Shown here in pieces: positions 29,023 through 36,549 of a stretch of 40,173 nt of DNA. The stretch comes from Thauera phenolivorans (lineage in GTDB: Bacteria; Pseudomonadota; Gammaproteobacteria; Burkholderiales; Rhodocyclaceae), in NCBI RefSeq assembly GCF_001696715.1, contig NZ_MBFM01000004.1:385222-425394 (forward strand). Direction: 5' to 3'. The translations under genes were made by a program, and so were the position numbers. Under the pieces are notes generated by a model. The model saw nothing but the letters and a program-made list of their open reading frames with translations. It had not been told where the DNA came from and did no database searches. The stretch's first letter is position 1, and the number at the start of each line of letters is the position of its first letter.

Positions 29023-29865
29023 TCAGGCCGCGTCCGCTTCGGGCGGCGGCAGGAGATCGACCCGCACCACGTATACCCGGCGACGGTCGGCGCGCAGCAC
29101 CTGCAGTCGCAGGCCATCGACCTCGATGCTCTCGCCGCGCCGCGGCAGTCGCCCGAAGTGATTGATCAGCAGCCCGCCGAGGGTTTCCGCCCCCTCGCCG
29201 TCGATCGCGGTGCCGAAGGCCTCGTTGAGATCCTCGATCTCGGTCGTGCCCCGCACCCGGTAGCGGCCCGAGGCGTCGAGGCGGATGTTGTCGCTGACCT
29301 CGTCGAAGTCGTATTCGTCCTCGATGTCGCCGACGATCTGCTCGAGCACGTCCTCGATCGTCACCAGTCCGGCGACGCCGCCGTATTCATCGACCACGAT
29401 CGCCATGTGATTGTGGCTGACGCGGAACTCGCGCAGCAGCACGTTGAGCCGCTTCGACTCGGGCACGAACACCGCGGGGCGCAGCATCCGCCGCATGTCG
29501 AAGGGCTCGCCGGCGAAGTGGCGAAGCAAGTCCTTCGCCAGCAGGATGCCGAGCACGTCGTCCTTGCCCTCCCCGATCACCGGGAAGCGCGAATGCGCGG
29601 TGGCGACGACGAAGGCGGCCACCTTCTCGATCGGGGCGTCGACATGCAGCACGTCCATCTGCGAGCGTGGCACCATGACCTCGCCGACCTGCATGTCCGA
29701 GACCTGCAGCGCGCCCTCCAGCATCGCCAGCACGTCGGCATCGACGAGGTTGCGCTCGTGGGCCGAATGCAGCAGTTCGAGGAGCTGTTCGCGGTCCTCC
29801 GGCTCGCGCGAGAACAGCGCGGAGAGCCGCTCGAACAGGGAAGTTCGGGGTGAAGGCGTTTCCAT
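29023..29865 (-). CDS. corC: CorC/HlyC-family CBS-domain transporter-associated protein
   Basis: A 280-residue cytoplasmic protein: two CBS domains (about 60-180; [38 protein letters not shown]) and a C-terminal CorC/HlyC transporter-associated domain (about 195-275). Linked to Mg/Co efflux by name, although the true role is uncertain. ATG 29865 starts the family-typical short N-terminus; the longer frame overlaps the ybeY end. Confidence 0.94.
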   Translation of the reverse strand: METPSPRTSLFERLSALFSREPEDREQLLELLHSAHERNLVDADVLAMLEGALQVSDMQVGEVMVPRSQMDVLHVDAPIEKVAAFVVATAHSRFPVIGEGKDDVLGILLAKDLLRHFAGEPFDMRRMLRPAVFVPESKRLNVLLREFRVSHNHMAIVVDEYGGVAGLVTIEDVLEQIVGDIEDEYDFDEVSDNIRLDASGRYRVRGTTEIEDLNEAFGTAIDGEGAETLGGLLINHFGRLPRRGESIEVDGLRLQVLRADRRRVYVVRVDLLPPPEADAA

Positions 29866-29872
29866 CTCGGTC

Positions 29873-30670
29873 TCAGGCGTAGGGGTCGGCGTACCCCAGG
29901 CCGTGCAGGATCTCCGTCTCGAGGCTTTCCATGCGCCCGGCATCGACCTCGGTTTCGTGCTCGTAGCCTTGCAGGTGCAGCATGCCGTGCACCACCAGGT
30001 GGGCGAAGTGGGCGTCGGGCGTCTTGCCCTGCTCGAGCGCCTCGCGGATCACCACCGGCACGCACAGCACGAGGTCGCCGCTCAGGCAGGGCGTCTCGTT
30101 ACCGCCCGCCGGCATCGCCTCGCCCTCGTCGTAGGCGAAGCTCAGCACGTTGGTGGCATAGTCCTTGCCGCGATACTGGCGGTTCAGCATGCGCCCCTCG
30201 GCCTCGCCGACCAGGCGCACGGTGACTTCGGCATCCTCGCGGAGCGCGGCGCGGGCCCAGCGCCGGATCTGGTTCTTGCGCGGCGCGTTGGCCTTGTCCT
30301 CGCCCTCGAGCGCACGCTGCACGCTGAGCGTCAGGTCCGGCGGCGCCTCGCGCACCGGCGGCGCGATCTCGTCGAACGCCTCGGTGTCCCCGGCGGAGTC
30401 CACCAGCGCGGACGACATCGCCTCCGGATGCACCTCGACGCGCACGCTGAGCAGGTTGCACGCCCCGGGTTGCAGGCTGATGACGGGCAGATCGCTGTCG
30501 TGCACCGAGTCGGCCTCGATCTCGAGGTCGCCCCAAGCGCCCGGGCTGAGGTCGAGCAGCAGCCGGCGGCCGTCGTCGTAGTCGATCTCCAGCCGCACCG
30601 CCCTTACCCGGGTGCGCTTGCCATCGTCGTCGATCGCGACGATCTTCGGCGCGTCAGTACTTTTCGCCAT
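29873..30670 (-). CDS. ybeY: Endoribonuclease YbeY with long N-terminal extension
   Basis: A 265-residue protein. The C-terminal part (about 112-265) is a complete YbeY, the zinc endoribonuclease of 16S rRNA maturation and ribosome quality control: RGKDYATNVLSFAYDEGE, LSGDLVLCVPVV and the zinc motif with His228, His232 and His238 in HGMLHLQGYEH. Typical YbeY has about 155 residues, so about 110 residues are extra. Residues 10-83 look like a compact beta-rich domain (KRTRVRAVRLEIDYDDGRRLLL, then LQPGACNLLSVRVEVHPE). The start at 30670 has AAGGAA upstream. An internal ATG (30418, codon 85) with GGAGG only two bases before it could make a shorter form. It overlaps the phoH end by 17 bases. Confidence 0.93.
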   Translation of the reverse strand: MAKSTDAPKIVAIDDDGKRTRVRAVRLEIDYDDGRRLLLDLSPGAWGDLEIEADSVHDSDLPVISLQPGACNLLSVRVEVHPEAMSSALVDSAGDTEAFDEIAPPVREAPPDLTLSVQRALEGEDKANAPRKNQIRRWARAALREDAEVTVRLVGEAEGRMLNRQYRGKDYATNVLSFAYDEGEAMPAGGNETPCLSGDLVLCVPVVIREALEQGKTPDAHFAHLVVHGMLHLQGYEHETEVDAGRMESLETEILHGLGYADPYA

Positions 30671-31679
30671 CGCTTCCTTCCCCTTGCCGGCCGGCGCCTG
30701 CCTGTTCACTCTTCCTCTCCGCCTGCGCGCGCGCCTCGCGGGCGCTCTGCTCGTCATACGCCTCGACGATGCGGGCCACCAGAGGATGACGCACGACGTC
30801 GTCCTTGGTGAATTCGGTGAACGCGATGCCGCGCACCTTCGCCAGCACGGTGCGCGCCTCACCGAGGCCGCTGCGCTGGCCGCGAGCGAGGTCGACCTGG
30901 GTGAGGTCGCCGGTGACCACCGCCTTGGCGCCGAAGCCGATGCGGGTGAGGAACATCTTCATCTGCTCGGGCGTCGTGTTCTGCGCCTCGTCGAGGATGA
31001 TGAAGGCGTTGTTGAGCGTGCGCCCGCGCATGAAGGCGAGCGGCGCGATCTCGATGCTGCCGCGCTCGAAGAGCTTGCCGACGCGGTCGAAGCCCATGAG
31101 GTCGTAGAGCGCGTCGTACAGCGGGCGCAGGTAGGGGTCGACCTTCTGCGCCAGGTCGCCGGGCAGGAAGCCGAGCCGCTCGCCCGCCTCGACCGCAGGG
31201 CGGGTGAGGATGATCCGCTCGACGAGGTCGCGCTCGAAGGCGTCGACCGCACTCGCCACCGCGAGGTAGGTCTTGCCGGTGCCGGCCGGGCCGATGCCGA
31301 AGGTGATGTCGAAGTCCTGGATGTTGCGCAGGTAGTCCACCTGGCGCGGGGTGCGGCCGTGGAGCTCGGTGCGCCGGGTGAGCAGCGCGGGCGCCTCGGC
31401 GGCCAGCTCGCCGCCCCGGCTGGCGACCTCGACCAGACCGAGCTGGACGTCGTCGCGCGACAGCGGATTCTGGGCGCGCTCGTAGAAATGCTTGAGCGCC
31501 ATCTCGCCGCGCAGCACCTGGGTCGGATGACCCTGCAGGGTGAATTGCTCGCCGCGGCGCGCGATCGCGATGTCGAAGGCGTTCTCGATCTGGCGCAGGT
31601 TCTCGTCGAGCACGCCGCACAGGTTGGCGAGCCGGGCGTTGTCCACCGGCTCGAAGAAGACTTCCAGGGTTTTTGCCAT
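30654..31679 (-). CDS. PhoH-family ATPase (YbeZ type)
   Basis: A 341-residue ATPase of the PhoH/YbeZ type, a partner of YbeY in rRNA processing. Walker A is GPAGTGKT, Walker B FIILDEAQNTT, followed by SRIGFG-type LTRIGFGAKAVVTGD. The C-terminus is a charged, low-complexity tail. It starts one base into the miaB stop (shared base) and overlaps ybeY. Confidence 0.96.
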   Translation of the reverse strand: MAKTLEVFFEPVDNARLANLCGVLDENLRQIENAFDIAIARRGEQFTLQGHPTQVLRGEMALKHFYERAQNPLSRDDVQLGLVEVASRGGELAAEAPALLTRRTELHGRTPRQVDYLRNIQDFDITFGIGPAGTGKTYLAVASAVDAFERDLVERIILTRPAVEAGERLGFLPGDLAQKVDPYLRPLYDALYDLMGFDRVGKLFERGSIEIAPLAFMRGRTLNNAFIILDEAQNTTPEQMKMFLTRIGFGAKAVVTGDLTQVDLARGQRSGLGEARTVLAKVRGIAFTEFTKDDVVRHPLVARIVEAYDEQSAREARAQAERKSEQAGAGRQGEGSDGEKY

Positions 31680-33031
31680 CAGGGTTCCCGGGTCAGGATC
31701 TCGCCACGCAGGCTGTGCGGCAGGGCGGCGGTGATCCGCACATCGATGAACTGGCCGACCAGACGTGCACGATTGGGAGAGGCCGCGGGGAAGTTGACCA
31801 CGCGGTTGTTGTCGGTACGGCCCATCATCTCGACCTCGGGATTCTTCTTCGCCGCGCCCTCCACCAGGATGCGCTGCACCGAGCCGACCATGGCCTCGCT
31901 CGCCGCCTGATACTGCTCGTCGATGCGCTTCTGCAGGCGCGCGAGCCAGGCGAGCTTGGTCTCCTGCGCCACCGCGTCGGCGAGGTCGGCCGCCGGCGTG
32001 CCGGGGCGCGAGCTATAGACGAAGCTGAAGGAGCCGTCGAAGCCGATCTCGTCGATCAGCTTCATCGTCTTCTCGAAGTCCTCTTCGGTCTCGCCCGGGA
32101 AGCCGACGATGAAGTCCGAGGTGAGCGAGAGGTCGGGCCGCGCCGCACGCAGCTTGCGCACGATCGACTTGAACTCGAGCACCGAGTAGCCGCGCTTCAT
32201 CGCCGCCAACACCCGATCCGAACCCGATTGCACCGGCAGATGCAGCTGCGACACCAGCTTGGGGAGCTTCGCGTAGGCGTCGATCAGGCGCTGGGTCATC
32301 TCGCGCGGATGCGAGGTGGTGTAGCGGATGCGCTCGATTCCGGGAATCTCGGCGACGCATTCGAGCAGGAAGGCGAAATCCCCCTCCTCGCCGCCCTCGC
32401 GGGTCAGTTCGCCGCGCCAGGCGTTGACGTTCTGTCCGAGCAGGGTCACTTCCTTCACGCCCTGCGCCGCGAGGCCCGCGACCTCGGCAAGGACGTCCTC
32501 GAGCGGCCGCGAGACCTCCTCGCCGCGGGTGTAGGGCACGACGCAGAAGGTGCAGTACTTGGAGCAGCCCTCCATGATCGACACGAAGGCGCTTGCACCC
32601 TCGACGCGCGCCGGCGGCATCGCATCGAACTTCTCGATTTCGGGGAAGGAGATGTCCACCTGCGAGCGCCCGGTCTGCTTGCGCGCCGCGATCAGGCTCG
32701 GCAGGCGATGCAGCGTCTGCGGTCCGAACACCACGTCCACGAAGGGCGCGCGCTTGACGATGGCCTCGCCCTCCTGGCTGGCGACGCAGCCGCCCACGCC
32801 GATGATCAGGCCCGGCTTCTGCTGCTTGAGCAGCCGGACCCGGCCGAGGTCGTGGAACACCCGCTCCTGCGCCTTCTCGCGCACCGAGCAGGTGTTGAAC
32901 AGGATCACGTCGGCCTCTTCCGGGTTGTCGGTCTTGACCAGTTCTTCGTCTGCACCGAGCACGTCCGCCATCTTCTCGGAGTCGTACTCGTTCATCTGGC
33001 ACCCGAAGGTGCGGATGTAGAGCTTTTTCAT
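31679..33031 (-). CDS. miaB: tRNA-2-methylthio-N6-dimethylallyladenosine synthase MiaB
   Basis: A 450-residue radical-SAM methylthiotransferase acting on A37 of tRNAs reading UNN codons. The N-terminal cluster cysteines are in [20 protein letters not shown] and [10 protein letters not shown]; the radical-SAM motif is [16 protein letters not shown]; a TRAM domain ends the protein. It is the first gene of the minus-strand run reaching plsC. Confidence 0.98.
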   Translation of the reverse strand: MKKLYIRTFGCQMNEYDSEKMADVLGADEELVKTDNPEEADVILFNTCSVREKAQERVFHDLGRVRLLKQQKPGLIIGVGGCVASQEGEAIVKRAPFVDVVFGPQTLHRLPSLIAARKQTGRSQVDISFPEIEKFDAMPPARVEGASAFVSIMEGCSKYCTFCVVPYTRGEEVSRPLEDVLAEVAGLAAQGVKEVTLLGQNVNAWRGELTREGGEEGDFAFLLECVAEIPGIERIRYTTSHPREMTQRLIDAYAKLPKLVSQLHLPVQSGSDRVLAAMKRGYSVLEFKSIVRKLRAARPDLSLTSDFIVGFPGETEEDFEKTMKLIDEIGFDGSFSFVYSSRPGTPAADLADAVAQETKLAWLARLQKRIDEQYQAASEAMVGSVQRILVEGAAKKNPEVEMMGRTDNNRVVNFPAASPNRARLVGQFIDVRITAALPHSLRGEILTREP

Positions 33032-33059
33032 CAGGGGGTTCCGGGCAGTGCCAGAGAGG

Positions 33060-33422
33060 TTACCGCTTGGGTTCGGGGGCCGCGATTTCGTCCGGGGTCA
33101 GAATCCACGCCCGGTGCAGCTGGCCGTTGGCATCGACCAGCACGCGCATGCGGTACTCGCCGCGCAGATGGCTCGGCAGCACGATGCGGTTGTTCTCGTC
33201 GCGGACCTGCGCGCCGGGGCTGAGACGAATCGGATCGCCGCCGAGGTAGGCGGCCCCGCCGACGAAGCTCACCCTGGCCTTCCTGGCCGCATCCGGAATC
33301 GGCCGCGGCGAAGCCGCCTCCGCATCGGCAACGCCGAATGCGACAAGCCCGGCGGCGAGGATCGCCGCGACGAAAGAGGAAGGTAGGCGCAAGATCAGGC
33401 CGGCGACGCCGGAAATCGACAT
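33060..33422 (-). CDS. Small exported protein of unknown function
   Basis: About 120 residues from ATG 33422: a signal peptide (hydrophobic to about residue 35, ending VADAEAASP) followed by an 85-residue mature part with [26 protein letters not shown] and [19 protein letters not shown]. The mature part looks like a small beta domain with no cysteine. No clear ribosome site precedes this ATG. A TTG at 33500 would add 26 residues, but that stretch contains a TTGACA promoter-like element, so the shorter form is preferred. It lies 28 bases upstream of miaB and may be co-transcribed. I do not recognise a named family. Confidence 0.7.
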   Translation of the reverse strand: MSISGVAGLILRLPSSFVAAILAAGLVAFGVADAEAASPRPIPDAARKARVSFVGGAAYLGGDPIRLSPGAQVRDENNRIVLPSHLRGEYRMRVLVDANGQLHRAWILTPDEIAAPEPKR

Positions 33423-33435
33423 GAAGGGACTGCGG

Positions 33436-33464
33436 ATGATCTTCGATCGCCCCTTTAATGTCAA
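33436..33464 (-). promoter_or_regulatory. Candidate promoter of the small exported protein
   Basis: On the minus strand, TTGACA (33459-33464) is followed after 17 bases by GATCAT (33436-33441). The -35 is perfect and the -10 poor. It would start transcription about eight bases before ATG 33422. Confidence 0.4.
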
Positions 33465-33537
33465 TGCAAAGTCCTTATAAATCAAGGATTCCTTCGGCAA
33501 GACGGGCGAGCGAGCGGATCGCGCTCGCCGAAGGGAC

Positions 33538-33567
33538 TTGACCCGCCTGAAAAGTCCCGAATAGAAT
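33538..33567 (+). promoter_or_regulatory. Promoter of the tRNA-Met gene
   Basis: TTGACC (33538-33543), an 18-base spacer and TAGAAT (33562-33567). The predicted start is about six bases before the mature tRNA 5' end, as expected for a single-gene tRNA transcript. Confidence 0.7.
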
Positions 33568-33579
33568 CTCGGGCTCGGC

Positions 33580-33656
33580 GGTGATGTAGCTCAGACGGTT
33601 AGAGCGATGGATTCATAACCCATAGGTCGGCGGTTCGATTCCGCCCATCACCACCA
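33580..33656 (+). tRNA. tRNA-Met, anticodon CAT (elongator type)
   Basis: A 77-base cloverleaf: acceptor GGTGATG pairs with CATCACC, D-arm GCTC...GAGC, anticodon loop TTCATAA on a GATGG/CCCAT-type stem, T-arm with GGTTCGATTCC, discriminator A and an encoded CCA. The 1-72 G-C pair and lack of the three G-C pairs of initiators make it an elongator rather than an initiator. A CAT anticodon could also be lysidine-modified tRNA-Ile2; the acceptor and D-arm look more like methionine, but this is not certain. Confidence 0.95.
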
Positions 33657-33666
33657 AAGTACTCGA

Positions 33667-33692
33667 GGGGCTGCAGCGATGCGGCCCCTTTT
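33667..33692 (+). terminator. Intrinsic terminator after tRNA-Met
   Basis: GGGGCTGC (33667-33674) pairs with GCGGCCCC (33681-33688, one G-U pair) around AGCGAT, followed by TTTT and a second T-rich stretch. It lies 11 bases after the CCA. Confidence 0.8.
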
Positions 33693-33735
33693 CATTTTCA
33701 GCCGGTCCATCACCGTGCCGGCAGCAAGCCCGAAG

Positions 33736-34743
33736 TCACGCTCGAGCCAGCTCAGCCCCTCGCGCACTCGCCAGCACGCGATGCGCCAGCGCATGACCGC
33801 TGAGCCAGGCGCCCTCGACCCGACCGCCATTGAGCCAGTCGCCGCATAGCCCGAGACCGGCCGCCGAATGCCACACGTAGCCGCCCTCCACCGCCGACTC
33901 GGTGATCGCGTAACGCCACCGGTGGGCCGACCACGCCAGCGGCGCGGCGCCGCCGAGCGCGCAGAATTCAGCGATCAGCGCCGCGGCGACGTGGTCGGGG
34001 CCGTCCTCGGTGTGGGCCTCGCTCCACTCCGCACTCGCGTGCAGCGTCCAGGTCTCCTGCCCCGTGCGCCCGGGCTTGCTGGTGTCCCGTGCGATCCAGC
34101 GCAGCGCGCCGTGATTGACGAAGGCGCCGTCGAAATCCAGCGCAAGCGGGGCCTCGAAACGTAGCATCAGCGCCCAGCAGGCCTGCATTCGCGCGGCCGT
34201 CGCGACCTCGGCCAGGCCCGGCAGGACGGGTTGCAGCAGGGGCAGGGCCTGTGGCGCAGGCACGGCGAGCAGCACGCCGTCGAAAGCCTCGGCCAGCAGA
34301 CCCCGCTCCGCGGTGGCGAGCTCCCAGCCGTGTTCGTAACGGTGCAGGGCATTCACCGTGGTCTGAACCCGCAGGTTCAAGCCATCGGCGACAAGCCGCC
34401 CCGGCGCCGTCATGCGCGGGGTGCCGACGTAGCGCGCCTCGGCACCACCGCCGTCGCGCCGGCCATGGGCATCGAACACGGTCAGCCGCGGCTGCCAGCG
34501 CGCGGCCACCCCGGCAGTCTGCCAACGCTCGAGTTCGGCCAGGAACAGCGGATCGCGCGCGGTGAAATACTGCGCGCCGTGGTCGCAGGCCCAGCCGTCG
34601 CCGCGGCGCGTACTCATGCGGCCGGCTGGCCCCCGGCTCTTGTCGAAGACGGTGACCTGCACACCTGCATCGGTCAGCGCGCGGGCACAGCTCAGACCTG
34701 CAATCCCGGCGCCGACAATCGCGTAGTGGAGAGGAGTAGTCAT
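33736..34743 (-). CDS. FAD/NAD(P)-binding amine-oxidase-like oxidoreductase (renalase-like)
   Basis: A 335-residue flavoprotein. The N-terminal Rossmann motif is IVGAGIAGLSCARAL (GxGxxG at 11-16) with Asp34 at the end of the second strand, then GRMSTRRGDGWACDHGAQYF, typical of the renalase-like/COG3380 group. The C-terminus closes the FAD site with LCGDWLNGGRVEGAWLSG. The substrate is unknown; relatives oxidise aberrant NAD(P)H isomers or amines. It is divergent from an ABC1 kinase across 289 bases that hold palindromes. ATG 34743 is chosen because the Rossmann strand begins six residues later. Confidence 0.9.
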   Translation of the reverse strand: MTTPLHYAIVGAGIAGLSCARALTDAGVQVTVFDKSRGPAGRMSTRRGDGWACDHGAQYFTARDPLFLAELERWQTAGVAARWQPRLTVFDAHGRRDGGGAEARYVGTPRMTAPGRLVADGLNLRVQTTVNALHRYEHGWELATAERGLLAEAFDGVLLAVPAPQALPLLQPVLPGLAEVATAARMQACWALMLRFEAPLALDFDGAFVNHGALRWIARDTSKPGRTGQETWTLHASAEWSEAHTEDGPDHVAAALIAEFCALGGAAPLAWSAHRWRYAITESAVEGGYVWHSAAGLGLCGDWLNGGRVEGAWLSGHALAHRVLASARGAELARA

Positions 34744-34815
34744 GATGGCACCCGTGGCGGAGACTGACGAACGAGGGGCCGCGGCAGCGGCGAGGCAACA
34801 GCTGGAATATACGCT

Positions 34816-34832
34816 TTTTGTCGTGGACAAAA
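34816..34832. promoter_or_regulatory. Palindrome TTTTGTC-GTG-GACAAAA (candidate operator)
   Basis: Seven-base perfect arms around GTG, in an AT-rich island 73 bases before the oxidoreductase ATG. Its core GTCGTGGAC differs by one base from the core of a second site at 34906-34914. Confidence 0.5.
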
Positions 34833-34856
34833 TAGCATTGAGTAACTAGCATTGAG
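34833..34856 (+). repeat. Direct repeat TAGCATTGAG x2
   Basis: Two exact ten-base copies (34833-34842, 34847-34856) separated by TAAC, next to the palindrome at 34816. TTGAGT inside the first repeat and TAAACT at 34863-34868 would give a promoter with a 19-base spacer toward the ABC1 kinase. Confidence 0.5.
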
Positions 34857-34901
34857 CTGCGCTAAACTGAATTTTGCGAAGAAAATAGGAAGCGCTCCCA
34901 A

Positions 34902-34920
34902 TTTCGTCCTGGACATGAAA
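34902..34920. promoter_or_regulatory. Second palindromic site with GTCCTGGAC core
   Basis: TTTC and GAAA flank the perfect nine-base palindrome GTCCTGGAC (34906-34914). It lies 86 bases from the related core at 34820-34828, both in the same orientation. Confidence 0.4.
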
Positions 34921-35032
34921 GAATTACCGCATCGCCCTCCCCGTCGCCGACAACTAAGCGTGATCGCCGGCGCCTTCATCCCGCTGCTCTATTGAAGCGG
35001 CGGCCCACGAGCGCGCCGAGGAGACACCCCAC

Positions 35033-36370
35033 ATGAACACCGGATCCCGCACCAGCGCCGCAGCGGCCCGCGCCGCCGCCGTCCCCGGCGGTCGACTGTC
35101 CCGCCTCGCCCGCCTCGGCTCGCTCGCCACCGGGGTCGCCGGCGGCATGCTCGCCGAAGGGGCGCGCCAGCTCGCCGCCGGCAAGCGGCCCAGGGTGAGC
35201 GAACTGGTGCTCACCCCGGCCAACGCCAGACGTGTCGCCGATCAGCTCGCGCAGCTGCGCGGTGCGGCGATGAAGGTCGGCCAGCTGATGTCGATGGACG
35301 CCGGCAATCTGCTACCGCCCGAGCTCGCGGAAATCCTCGCCCGCCTGCGCGAGGACGCGCGCACGATGCCGATGAGCCAGGTGGTGCAGGTACTCGAAAC
35401 ACACTGGGGCAAGGGCTGGGAACAAGGCTTCGAGCGCTTCTCCTTCACCCCCTGCGCGGCGGCCTCGATCGGACAGGTGCATCGCGCGCGAACCCACGAC
35501 GGGCAGGAGCTGGCGATCAAGTTGCAGTACCCCGGCGTGCGCCGCAGCATCGACAGCGACGTGGACAACGTCGCCACCCTGCTGCGCGTCTCCGGCCTGC
35601 TGCCCAAGGAGCTGGACGTCGCCCCGTTGCTCGCCGAGGCCAAGCGCCAGCTCCACGAAGAGGCCGACTACCGGCGCGAAGCCGGGAACCTGCGTCGGTT
35701 CGGGAGCCTGCTCGCGGATGCCGACGATTTCGTCCTGCCGCAGCCGGTGGACGCACTCACGCGCAGCGACATCCTGGCGATGAGCTGGGTGGAGGGCGCT
35801 GCGGTGGAGTCGCTCGCCGACGCCGCCCAGCCGCTGCGCGACCACATCGCCAGCCTGCTGATCGGCCTGCTGTTCCGTGAGCTGTTCGAGTTCCGCCTGA
35901 TCCAGACCGACCCCAACTTCGCCAACTACCGTTACGACACCGCCGGCGAACGTCTGGTGCTGCTCGACTTCGGCGCCAGCCGGCCGTATGCCGGCACCGT
36001 GGTCGAAGCCTACCGCCGCCTGATGGCCGGTACGATCCACGGCGATCGCGCGGCGATGAGCGCGGCCGCGCAGGAAATCGGCTATTTCCAGGACAACATC
36101 CATCCCCACCAGCGCGACGCGGTGATCGACCTCTTCGCCACCGCCTGCGAGCCGCTGCGCCACGCCGGCGCCTATGATTTCGGCGCCAGCGACCTCGCCG
36201 TACGCCTGCGCGATGCCGGATTAAAACTGAGCATGGAGCGCGACTTCTGGCACACGCCACCCGCCGACGCGCTCTTCCTGCACCGCAAGCTCGGCGGCCT
36301 GTACCTGCTCGCGGCGCGGCTCGGCGCGCGCGTCGACGTCGCCCGGCTGGCCGCACCCTGGCTGGTCTGA
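35033..36370 (+). CDS. ABC1/UbiB-family atypical kinase (COQ8-like motifs)
   Basis: A 445-residue AarF/ABC1 protein. The family-specific KxGQ motif is in GAAMKVGQLMSMD (81-84), the Ala/Gly-rich loop is AAASIGQVHRA (143-152), the lysine is Lys163 in ELAIKLQYPGV, the catalytic segment reads QTDPNFAN (291-298) and the metal motif DFG is at 312-314. QTDPNFAN rather than the HADPHPGN of UbiB is the form seen in the COQ8/ADCK3 branch. Members support ubiquinone or other isoprenoid lipid metabolism. GAGGAGA before ATG supports the start. It is divergent from the flavoprotein, which may be its functional partner. Confidence 0.92.
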   Translation: MNTGSRTSAAAARAAAVPGGRLSRLARLGSLATGVAGGMLAEGARQLAAGKRPRVSELVLTPANARRVADQLAQLRGAAMKVGQLMSMDAGNLLPPELAEILARLREDARTMPMSQVVQVLETHWGKGWEQGFERFSFTPCAAASIGQVHRARTHDGQELAIKLQYPGVRRSIDSDVDNVATLLRVSGLLPKELDVAPLLAEAKRQLHEEADYRREAGNLRRFGSLLADADDFVLPQPVDALTRSDILAMSWVEGAAVESLADAAQPLRDHIASLLIGLLFRELFEFRLIQTDPNFANYRYDTAGERLVLLDFGASRPYAGTVVEAYRRLMAGTIHGDRAAMSAAAQEIGYFQDNIHPHQRDAVIDLFATACEPLRHAGAYDFGASDLAVRLRDAGLKLSMERDFWHTPPADALFLHRKLGGLYLLAARLGARVDVARLAAPWLV

Positions 36371-36549
36371 CCAGATAGAGATCTGATGCTCGGTTGGCTG
36401 CTCGTCGTCGGTCATCATGCGACGGGTTGCCGCTTGCCGGAAGACTGCGGGAGCGCGCAACCCGCCCACTGCTGGCATACGCCCCAGGGTCGTCATTCGA
36501 GTGACCGCTGCCCCCCCCCGACGCGTCTCTGCGAACGGAGCGGCCTCGT
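36371..36549. other. Intergenic stretch between convergent ABC1 kinase and LysR genes
   Basis: No convincing gene. It contains a nine-C run (36511-36519) and a short GGTCGTCATTCGAGTGACC-type inverted repeat (about 36489-36506). No T-run terminator is visible. Confidence 0.6.

Noticed and set aside
26565-29117. An 850-codon frame that looks like a long protein fused in front of GlyQ
   Set aside because: The upstream part is out-of-frame sequence of lnt. GlyQ has its normal N-terminus at ATG 27482, so there is no fusion.
33580-33656. The CAT-anticodon tRNA as initiator tRNA-fMet
   Set aside because: The 1-72 pair is G-C and the three G-C pairs at the base of the anticodon stem are absent.
36511-36519. 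Nine-C homopolymer as a phase-variation tract
   Set aside because: It is in a non-coding convergent gap outside any gene or promoter, so slippage would have no obvious effect; it may be a sequencing-prone spot.
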